From Benincasa hispida (Eukaryota > Streptophyta > Magnoliopsida > Cucurbitales > Cucurbitaceae): a stretch of DNA of 64,000 nt. Shown one piece after another: positions 55,781-64,000 of this stretch; position 1 is the stretch's first letter; each line of letters starts with the position of its first letter. The DNA lies in the NCBI RefSeq assembly GCF_009727055.1, contig NC_052360.1, forward strand, positions 68,968,608 through 69,032,607, read 5' to 3'. The position numbers and the translations under genes are program-made. The notes under the pieces were generated by a model that saw only the letters and a list, made by a program, of their open reading frames with translations, made no database searches and had not been told where the DNA came from.

Positions 55781-56635
55781 ATCCCCCCCTTACGAAGGTT
55801 GATTCTCCATCTATCTCTGGGCTCGCATCCTTTGTCTCGCTTCCTCTTCCTTTCTCAGGCGCATCTCTTCACGCTGGCGCATTTTCTTTTCTTATTTCTC
55901 CTTCTTCTTTCTTTCCTTCCTGGCCTCCTCATCTTCATCATCATCCTTTTTCTCTTTATTCTTCTTTTCTTTGCGATGATGGGAAGATTCAGCCTCCTCA
56001 GCCTTCTTTCCCTTGTTCTTCTTGTTCTTCTTTTTTTCTTTAGCCACTTCTGGTTTCGCCTCCCCTACAACCTCCTCCAACACAACTTCAGGGGCCTCCA
56101 ACGCAACTTCAGCCTCCTTGGCCTCCTCCATCGCAATCTCTTCTTCTTCTCTTCTTGGAGGTTCGTCATAGGCTTCTACGTTGGCAATCACCTCAGGAAT
56201 CTCTAGGGCCAGGACACCTTTTCCCGTTTCTTCTTCAGCCGCCGCTGCCTCCGTCACCACTACTCCATCCGCTACCACCACCGTCTCATACTCCGTAGGC
56301 AGTGGTTGATTTACAACCCCAGCCTCGGGCAATCCACCTTCTAGCTTCAAGGTATTCGTAATATTGCCAAACACTTCCGTATCATCACGTCTCTTCCTTT
56401 CACTTTCAGTCGAGACGGTAGGTGTTGGAACAGGAATGCTCTCAGGGCTTCCTCCTCATTTGAACAGAGAAGGCATAATGGCTAGAGGGTTTCTCTAGGC
56501 TCTCCCGGTAAGTCTGGGGACAGTGTGGGCTTGGGTAGCAAGTCTACGACTTGCAGCCAAAAATGCTGCCTCTCGCATGGCTACTTGGTCAGGGGTGGAT
56601 GGTAAAGTAGCTTTTTTGGGAGTTTGATCAGCCAT
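55781..56635 (-). pseudogene. ORF2 (element D), N-terminal third only
   Basis: Start MADQTPKK at 56,635, then MREAAFLAASRRLATQ as in B, a stop, VFGNITNTLKLEGGLPEAGVV, a long acidic Ala/Val/Glu-rich region, a lysine-rich patch and the first coil EKKNKEKKDDDEDEEARKE, which breaks off at about 55,800. The second coil, PF20167-like domain and Gln-rich tail have been deleted. Confidence 0.78.
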
Positions 56636-57600
56636 GGATACAAACTTAGGAGGACCGGTAACATGCTGGAATGCTGGGGAAGAAGGAAGGTCTGGATGCA
56701 AGGCGCTAGGGTTTCTGATTTGCAAAATGAGGTAAAGTTTCTCAACGAGGGAAGGGACCCTATTTATAGGTTAGGCCGCAGTGGGCCCAACGCGATTTTT
56801 GCGGTGACAGACCTCAAGCAACTCAAAAGGCGTGTCGTTTCACCTCCCTCATTTATGAAATTTTAGATAAAGCTATCCTTTCATCTATCGAATCATAATT
56901 GCTTGGGAATACGAAACGATTGAACTTCACCCAAATTACAAAAGGAATTTTCTTTAATATTTTATTCGAATGGATGCAAGTTAAAGATTAGCGCATTGTG
57001 CTCACCAACGCAATTTCATTTTCCCTGAGGATGGGCAACAACGCATATATCCCCACAACACACCCCTTAACCAAACGCATTTATAGAGGATACCTCAACA
57101 TAGTGCATTTAGCTAAGGACGGACAAAGGACATATACGAGCGCAACACACCCCTTAACTCAATATAGTTGAGTTAGGTGAACGCAAAGCATCTCTTATTA
57201 GTTTGAGATGTGTCCATTATCGCCTTGCATACTTGTTGTTAATCGTTTCATTATTTTTTATTTTATTTTTTTTTATTTTTTCATCAATGCAAGTTGTTAT
57301 GACTTGCGGCAATAAATTCTCTCTTTATTACTCAATCATTCACCATTTAAAGCTCAACGCATTAATTACATAAAGACTCAAAGAATTAAAGACGAGACAA
57401 CATTAAATGCAAAGAAATAAATGAGGATATAAATTCATGAAGTCAAGAATGAATTAAATGCAGAATCAAAGATAAAATTCAGAATTCAAATAGATAGAAA
57501 TTTAAGAAAGCATTAAATATAGTATTGAGATATGGATCAAAAATTGCATTTTCATGAGTGATCGTAATCCACATCTCCGCAAGCAGTCAGACTGGCCTAC
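56636..57600 (-). other. Spacer between gag and ORF2 (element D)
   Basis: Contains the possible internal TATA word near 56,762, GGACGGGCAA-type repeats near 57,027 and 57,117, and a TTTATTTTATTTT run near 57,256. No coding region. Confidence 0.6.
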
Positions 57601-59310
57601 CCAATGTCCTAAGGAAATTGCTCATTTCCTATAGATCCCCCAGCTTCTGAATTGTTGGGCAATGTTCCTGGTGCTTGACTTCTCAGCTCAGAGGCCAGCT
57701 GGCCCACTTGGATCTCTAGACTCCTTATTGAAGATGCCTGCACTTGCATCACTGTGTCGTTTTTTTATCCATATATTGCTTCAGCAATGTCTCCAATGAG
57801 CTTTCTGAGGTGTTTGATGATGATGACTACTGGTTGTGCGGTTGCCTTGGTTTTCCTTGATTGCGGTGAAAAGAAGGACTCCCTCTACTGCCCCCTTGAT
57901 GGTTAACTTGCCCCCCTTGGTTGGGATTGCCTCCCCAACCGAAGTTAGGATGGCTTCTCCAGCCCAGATTATAGGTGTTGCTGAAGGGGTTGTTCTGGAT
58001 GGCGCATACTTACTGAATAGTCAATGGGCACATGTCAGCTCCATGAGCCCCTCCACAATTAACGCAACTAATTACAGTCACTTGAGTTATTGCAGCAGGT
58101 TATGCTGATTGTTGAGCAATGGCTCCTTGGTTAATTGCCATTGACTGAAGGATCGAGGTCACCGCAGCCAACGTGGTCATTGTCTCCACAGGGACAATGG
58201 TTGTTTCATTTTTCCTTCTCTCGGCGCCTCGGCCTCTATATCCATCGTCGATCCAGTTATCCATATTCTGCGAGACGCAGTCGAGGATGACTTTAGGCTC
58301 TGTATGTTTTGTCCGTAAAACCTCCTGCTGCGGAGGCATCAGCAACAGCCTGCATTGCTCAGTTCAGGTCGTTATAAAAAATTTCCATCAAGACGCAATC
58401 GGGGATCCCGATATGCGGGCAGTTTTTCACCAGTCTCCTAAATCGCACCCAGGCGGTGCTTAGGGTCTCATTATCCATCTGCTCGAAGTTCAACACATCT
58501 TTTCGTCGTCTTGCATTGACGACAGGTGGGAAGAACTTCTTCATGAACCGCTCCACCAGTTGGTCCCATGAAGTGATCTCATTTGGCTCCAGTGAGTGAG
58601 CCCACCTCTTAGCCTCGTCCCTCAAGGTGTAAGGGAACAGATACAGTCTTATACTCTCTGGGGTTACCCCAGGTAGTAAGAAGTTGCCGCACCTGTCTCT
58701 TATACACATCTAGATGTGTATAAGAGACAGTCTTTTCGTCGCCTTGCGTTAACGACAGGTGGGAAGAACTTCTTCATGAACCGCTCCACCAGTTGGTCCC
58801 ATGAAGTGATCTCATTTGGCTCCAGTGTGTGAGCCCACCTTTTAGCCTCATCCCTCAAGGTGTAAGGGAACAGATACAGTCTTATACTCCCTGGGTTATG
58901 CCAAGTAAGGAACAGTTGTCGCACATTTCGACAAAGCTGGTCAAATGGGCATGCGAGTCTTCACTTTGTAGACCCCCGAACTGCCCGACATTTTGAATCA
59001 TTTGCAGCATGACCAGCTTATTCTCGAACCGCGCATTCTCCTCCACAGTAGGTCTCAAAATTCCAAGCGAAAAATCATACAAATTCGGTGCCACATAATT
59101 TCTCTTTGGGATGTTGCGATCAGCAGCCAGGAAAATAGAATCCTGTGCTAGTCGAACAGCCCCTTGATTCTCAACCAGTACCACATTATCATTGTTGTCA
59201 GCAATGCTTGTGGCCTTTTTTCACCTAATTCAATTCTGACGTGCCCTTGCATGAAAAGTATGCCCGATCTTAGGGTCAGCTTTGAATTCTGGTTCGGCAC
59301 CAGGACTCAT
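57601..59310 (-). pseudogene. gag (element D), interrupted by adapter and duplication
   Basis: Start MSPGAEPEF at 59,310. Blocks DSIFLAADRNIPK, NLYDFSLGILRP, LTSFVEMCDN; then RLYLFPYTLRDEAKRWAH and WDQLVERFMKKFFPP occur twice because a 194-bp segment (58,499-58,692 and 58,731-58,924) is present on both sides of an adapter. Further on VRFRRLVKNCPHIGIPDC, DGYRGRGAERRKNET, the zinc knuckle CVNCGGAHGADMC (about 58,030-58,070), a Gly/Asn/Gln-rich stretch and a terminal coil. Frameshifts near 58,360 and 58,100. Confidence 0.82.
58693..58730. other. Nextera mate-pair junction adapter (artefact)
   Basis: Complete 38-bp junction. The flanking 194-bp copies differ at several positions (for example TTGCATTGACG against TTGCGTTAACG), so two different gag copies may have been joined. 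The adapter creates false peptides beginning MCIRDR and ending LLYTSRCV. Confidence 0.97.
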
Positions 59311-59406
59311 AAACCGTCAGGCTACTCTTTTCATTGAACAGCTAGTACAATGAGATCTGTCCTGCAAAACACCAAAAATACACTCAAACAATAAACCATT
59401 AACCAA

Positions 59407-59424
59407 TCCCCGGCAATGGCGCCA
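59407..59424 (-). promoter_or_regulatory. Primer-binding site of element D (tRNA-Asp type)
   Basis: The minus strand reads TGGCGCCATTGCCGGGGA, one mismatch, six bases from the LTR edge. Single unit, in contrast to C. Confidence 0.88.
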
Positions 59425-59430
59425 TAAACT

Positions 59431-61220
59431 TGTTATTTTGAATTATATCTTTAAGCATGTGGACAAATATGCGATACTACTTCTAGATATGTGTTAATTA
59501 TGAATATTCTTGTAGTATCCCTTGCGTTGTCAAAAGTTTCCTTACGTTGGAACCAAGTGTAATTCCACCGTAAGTTTCTCGGTGTGATCCGAGGTTGAAC
59601 ACAGGGACTATTTGAGGTTATTGCGGTATGTTCATGATATATGTGACCAGGTTTTTCAATTTTTAAAAAGTGTTTTGTACAAGTATATAAAATTGCGGTA
59701 ATGTAAAGGAAAGCAGTAAAATGCGGTAATAAAATAAGTACAGTAAACCTAAGCTAGATGATACAGGATACAGGCTTCGTGATACAAGATGCTGGGGTTC
59801 AGGCTGGCTATGAAGGTTATGCAAAGAACATGGAATGCGGTAGCAAGTCTTATGTATAAACAGAAAGAGAAAGATAACTAATATAAACAGCACAAGTTTC
59901 TTAATTACGTTGAAGTTATAAGTACGGTTCCACTTTTCTCTTGGCCTACACCTTTTAGTGATCGGCCGTGCTCCCACATGTCTGTGGTGAATCAGAGACA
60001 AATGTAATGAATGCAAGGTTGCTTCCATGTCTGGATGTACTACTCGCTTTAATTAACGTATTCTTCTAACCTTTTCTCGATAGATCAGAATGGCATCTTC
60101 ACTTCTGCTCTCATAGGTGAAGATGTCGTCTAGCATGCTTTAGCTAAACTAATTATCTCTTTAACACAAGTTAAGTACTCGTTTAATTCAGATTAACTAC
60201 CAAAGGATTAAGAAGACATCATGGAGAAAGTGATTCACGGAGGAAAGGAAGTACACAGAAAATGGAATATGAAAGAAATCAAAACATTTAATGTATCTAT
60301 TAAGCGTTTGATACATGTGTGTGAATGAAGAGATAAAGAAAGTGAAATACAATGATGAAAGAGATAGAATAGATACAAACAACCGCCAACATCTTGGCAC
60401 TGATTCGGGTGGAGATCTACTTACCGGATTGGATGGATCAGAGGGATGGATGAGCCTCCCTCTCAGGCTTGCTCAACCGGTAGCAGGGTTCTCAGCACAG
60501 AGCTTCTCGGCGGGTATTCGGCAGAATAGAACTGAGACTCACCTCTTGGCCTTGTCTCGTCTTCTTCCTGGATTTCTTCAGTTAAGCACCCAGCTCAACC
60601 TTTTCTATCAACACTTTAGCAGCACTTAGCCCCGTATCCAATAGCATAAGTTTTCTCTGAAATTTATGGCGTATTTATAGGTGAGGATCTTTGACTCTGG
60701 CCTTGTGGTCCCTACTTGTTGTTATGGAAATTCCGAAGATGGTGGGATATTATTCCTTCTGTTATGCAATTAGACCATCAATTCTGCACAACCGTTAATT
60801 GTACACGTGTCTCCATCCTCCGCTTTTGCGTTGCTCAGCTACATCTCTTAATCGAGTGTTCGCATGCGGTGTTTGTTTTTATTACCACATGCGGTTGAAA
60901 GTTAGCTCTGGATCGACTATCGCATTGCGCCATCATTGCGTTAATCGTCTCTTCATTATTGATTGACGGGCGCAATGTGATAGAGATGCATTGATCAGTT
61001 TCTCTTGAGCCTTGAGCACAAGCGGTGACTCGGTTTCCAGCAAAACAGAGTAAAATTTTCCTTTTCTTCCATCTTAAAGATATTAGTGAGTGTAATTGCG
61101 ATAATTCATAATTATTGTATTTCGAAGCTAATTTTCATACAATTGATGCATATTTATTCTCTTTTGGCCGCAATATCTAGATAAGGCAGTCTAAATAACT
61201 TTTATTTCTACAAGTTATCA
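59431..61220 (-). repeat. 5' LTR of element D
   Basis: 1,790 bp. TATA box on the minus strand at 60,672-60,679. Terminal hairpin at 61,196-61,219 with one broken pair. The MEATLHSL frame runs 121 codons (59,663-60,028), the longest in the window. Confidence 0.85.
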
Positions 61221-61984
61221 GCTTCCCCCTTAGGCTTGCTCAACCGGTAGAGTTGATCTAGGTACAGAGCTTCACGGGGGGGATTTTGAATGATTCGCCC
61301 TAAGACTCACCTCTCGGCCTTGTCTCTTTTCTTCTCGTATCTTCTCCGATCAGCACTCAGATCAGCCTCTCTCTCAATAGCCTCGTATCAATTATCCCCC
61401 GTATCAAGTATATCCTTCAGTGAATTCTTTGGGGGTATTTATAGATGAATGTTTTGACTCTCTGACTTGTGGTCCCCACTTTATTGTTATAGAAATTCCC
61501 GAAAAGGTGGAATAAATATTCCTTCTGTTATGCAATCAGTCCGTCGAAAATGCACAACCATTAGTTGTACATGTTTCAAAATCCTCCGTGATTGCATTGC
61601 TCATTTGCATCTTTCGATCATGTGCTCGCATGTAGTGTTGATTTTATTACCGCATGCGGTTCAAGATCAGCTCTGGATCGATTGTCGCATGCACTGTCAT
61701 TGCGTTGTTCGTCTATTCATTCCTAAATGATGGGCACAATGCGATGTAGATGCGTTAATCTTTTTCTCTCGAGCCATGAACGCATACGGTGACTGGATTT
61801 CCTACAAAACAGACTTGAAACAATCCTTTCTACCATCGCAATGGTGTTAGTGGGTGTATTGACGATAATTTATAATTATTGTATTTCTTAGTTAATTTCT
61901 CTACAATTGACACAACTTTCCTTTCTTTTGGCCGCAATATCTAAATAAAGCAGTATAAATAACTTGTATTTCTATAAATTATCA
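61221..61984 (-). repeat. LTR subfamily III, outer (U3) part only
   Basis: Matches 51,527-52,280 closely. TATA box on the minus strand at 61,436-61,443. It ends TTATCA at 61,984 and is followed by plus-strand ORF2 sequence, exactly as at 52,280. The left side starts abruptly at GCTTCCCC. Confidence 0.78.
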
Positions 61985-62472
61985 CCCTTTCACCGCCGCA
62001 TGGTGATGACCCACACGTTTTGGGTGAAGGCACCTCTACCCAACCCCAAAACGTTGCTGGCGAAGCATCACAGGCACAACCCACTATCGCCTCCTTAGCT
62101 GCTGAGTTAGCAGAAATGCGGACTCTCTTTGCCCAACAACAGCAACTCTTCTCCCAACAGCAGGAACTCTTCTTCTAGCAATAAGCCTTCTTCAACCAGA
62201 GATTTGATGTGGTAATGGAGCAAGTCGACGATATACAGTGCAGTGTTGCCGTGACAAGGGAGGCGTTGATCAATATTCAGCGCAACATTTATACTATCCA
62301 TCGCCACCAAAGACAGCTTGCGGAGCGCAACCATGAGTACTTTAATTTTCTAACAACATATCTTCATGGTCCCATGGTGCCTCTGCATCTCAGGCAGCAT
62401 CTGATTTTCGAAGAAACTCCACCCGTACCACATCAGAACCCTCCTCTAGACCCTCCTACTCCTCAACAATAA
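61985..62472 (+). pseudogene. ORF2 C-terminal part (element G)
   Basis: SLAAELAEMRTLFAQQQQL with a Gln-rich coil, two stops in the coil (62,176 and 62,182), then NQRFDVVMEQVDDIQCSV, REALINIQRNIYTIHRHQ, RQLAERNHEYFNFLTTYL, RQHLIFEETPPVP and a proline-rich end PPTPQQ before the stop at 62,470. This tail is shared by B, C, the fragment at 52,281 and G. Confidence 0.82.
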
Positions 62473-63616
62473 TCTTTACATTTATTTTTTTATGCTGCCA
62501 TTGTTTTATCTGTATTTGATTCATTGTTTAACTAAATTCTTTGATTCTTTGTACAGGCCAAAATTTTTGTATTGCGTTATTTGTAGTTATTTGTATACTT
62601 AGTTAATTTTCAATACAATTAAGTAGCAATTCTCTCTATGTGTCTGTGCCTCTTCTTTATCATCTTTTTTCAACTATGCGATATTCTTAATCTTTCTTTT
62701 GGCGTTATTCATTATGCTGCCATGATGTATATATGCATTCACTTAGAATCATTTCCCATACTTTGTAATTTCTAACTAACACTTAGTTAATTCGTAGCCT
62801 AGCAATGCTTTACCTTTTACCCTTCAAAATTCTGCTCAAACCTTCTTTTTGAAATTTTGTCTAAGTGTTTGTTTATTCTATCCAAACAACGCAATGAAGA
62901 CTTTGCGCATCTATAAATTTGGGGGTGTGGAAGGTCTGAATAGATGAGATCAAGTGTATGCAGTCTTTAAGAAAATTGCGTTCATTTTTCATTAAAAAAA
63001 AACATTTTCATATCAACTTCAATGTCAGCGCAAGGGAAAACCCAAAAACATTCCCAACCTGATAAGAGTTTTGTGAAAAGAACTTGCACGTAGTTGGATG
63101 TTCGCATGACACCTGTGGGAGCAAGCCAAAACGAAGGTGGGTTTCCAAGAACAACGCAATATGAAAAGGGAAAAATACATAAGAAAAAGAAAATAAAAGA
63201 ATGCAAGAGAAAACTCCTCTGAAATTCATGAGTTAAAGTTGAAATTGGCATACAACCGAAGTTGGATGTTCACATGACACCCGTGGGAACAAGCCAAAAC
63301 GAAGAGTGTAACCATCACCAACAGTCTCTAAATAAATGACACAACGTTTGACCACCGTATCCAGACGCATCAAGTTGTTTTGATAAAAAAGAGGTAAACA
63401 TTCTTTTTAAAACTAGAAAAGCATTTTTGAACATAAATTTGTAGTATAGAAGAATAAAGTAGGGCATTGATATGAATTATCAAGGGTAGAAGGAAATTGC
63501 ATTGTTGAGTAATGTGCCTAAGTGGAGCATTCGGAGCAACCAATCGACGCAAAATTTAGGCTAGAAATTGAGCATTATGCCTTAGTAGAAGATATGCTTG
63601 AGGACAAGCATATATC
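62473..63616 (+). other. 3' untranslated module of element G
   Basis: Second PPT-like tract TAAATTTGGGGGTG at 62,914-62,927, two CAAGCCAAAACGAAG motifs (63,092-63,137 and 63,261-63,306; reverse complement of the TTTTGGCTTG motif), and the hairpin with arms ATATGCTTG and CAAGCATAT near 63,593-63,614. An antisense frame lies at 62,982-63,251. Confidence 0.7.
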
Positions 63617-63630
63617 TAAATTTGGGGGTG
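63617..63630 (+). promoter_or_regulatory. Polypurine tract of element G
   Basis: TAAATTTGGGGGTG directly before the LTR start TGATAACTTG. Confidence 0.9.
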
Positions 63631-64000
63631 TGATAACTTGTAGAAATACAAGTTATTTATACTACTTTATTTAGATATTGCGGTTAAAAGAGAGGAAAGT
63701 TGCATCAATTGTATGGAAATGGGCTAAGAAATGCAAGAATTATAAATTGTCGTCAATACACCCACTGACACCATTGCGATGGTAGAAAAGAATATTTCAA
63801 GTCTATTTTGCAGGAAATCAAGTCACCGTATGCGTTCATGGCTCAAGAGAAAAAGATTAACGCATCTACGTCGCATTGCGCCCATCATTCAGGAATGAAT
63901 AGATGATCAACGTAATGACGGCACATGCGACAATCGATCAAGAGCTTTGCGATCAACGCAACTTCAATCGCATGCGGTAATAAAAAATAACACCGCATGC
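63631..64000 (+). repeat. 3' LTR of element G, start only
   Basis: Starts TGATAACTTGTAGAAA with a perfect terminal hairpin (63,633-63,656). Subfamily III by close match to the LTR at 10,198. Cut by the window end. Confidence 0.88.

Larger units (their letters stand above)
52980..61220 (-). mobile_element. Element D: gag-ORF2 element, both LTRs present
   Basis: Minus-strand order: 5' LTR (59,431-61,220), PBS (59,407-59,424), gag (59,310 to about 57,600), spacer, truncated ORF2 (56,635 to 55,781), 3' module, PPT (54,687-54,700), 3' LTR (52,980-54,686). Both LTRs are subfamily I and share private words (TTTAAACATGTGGA / TTTAAGCATGTGGA at the start), so they are a real pair. No pol. Flanking 5-mers do not match, which may be due to the doubtful join at 61,220. 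Confidence 0.82.
61985..64000 (+). mobile_element. Element G: 3' end of a plus-strand gag-ORF2 type element
   Basis: ORF2 tail (61,985-62,472), 3' module (62,473-63,616), PPT (63,617-63,630) and the first 370 bp of the 3' LTR (63,631-64,000, running off the window). It proves the order ORF2 - 3' module - PPT - LTR on one contiguous stretch without an adapter. Confidence 0.82.

Overview
The window looks like repeat-rich, probably pericentromeric, DNA from a flowering plant, very likely a eudicot; a cucurbit is my guess from the general look of the repeats only. I see no host gene, tRNA, rRNA or bacterial-type feature. Almost all 64 kb is nested, mostly broken LTR retrotransposons of the Ty3/gypsy type, closest to the Athila lineage. 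The basis is a primer-binding site (PBS) complementary to the 3' end of tRNA-Asp, LTRs of 1.7-1.9 kb, a D-L-G-A-S protease motif, an F-M-D-D reverse transcriptase and a polypurine tract (PPT) of the AAATTTGGGGGTG type.

Layout. 1-3,322: three fragments of a divergent LTR family (family 2) in both orientations. 3,323-4,765 and 9,688-10,197: a Copia-like or unknown interspersed repeat split by a complete 4.9-kb non-coding family-2 element (4,766-9,687, minus) with a 4/5-matching target-site duplication. 10,198-14,934: a family-1 LTR, PBS and gag fragment on the plus strand facing a minus-strand LTR. 14,935-25,726: element A (minus) with gag and pol. 25,727-32,748: element B (minus) with gag and an accessory ORF (ORF2) but no pol. 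32,749-33,473: an ORF2 fragment on the plus strand. 33,474-34,862: a PBS array and truncated LTR. 34,908-40,944: element F (minus), 3' half, with pol. 40,945-52,280: element C (minus), gag plus partly duplicated ORF2. 52,281-52,979: ORF2 tail on the plus strand. 52,980-61,220: element D (minus), gag plus truncated ORF2. 61,221-64,000: LTR piece, then the 3' end of a plus-strand element G with PPT and 3' LTR start.

How the parts fit. The elements share LTRs, PBS, leader, 3' module and a spacer, but occur in two complementary forms: LTR-gag-pol-spacer-3'UTR (A, F) and LTR-gag-spacer-ORF2-3'UTR (B, C, D). The shared spacer suggests an ancestor gag-pol-ORF2 from which each form lost one block. 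Every coding region seen carries stops or frameshifts, so no copy here looks active, though gag-ORF2 copies could once have used pol supplied in trans.

Assembly warning. Four Nextera mate-pair junction adapters are embedded (18,756; 26,063; 52,538; 58,693), three between duplicated flanks and one over a missing segment. There is also a 10-N gap (37,993), a single n flanked by duplicated sequence (48,124), and an indel-dense stretch (about 23,878-24,560). Some junctions described here are therefore likely artefacts.
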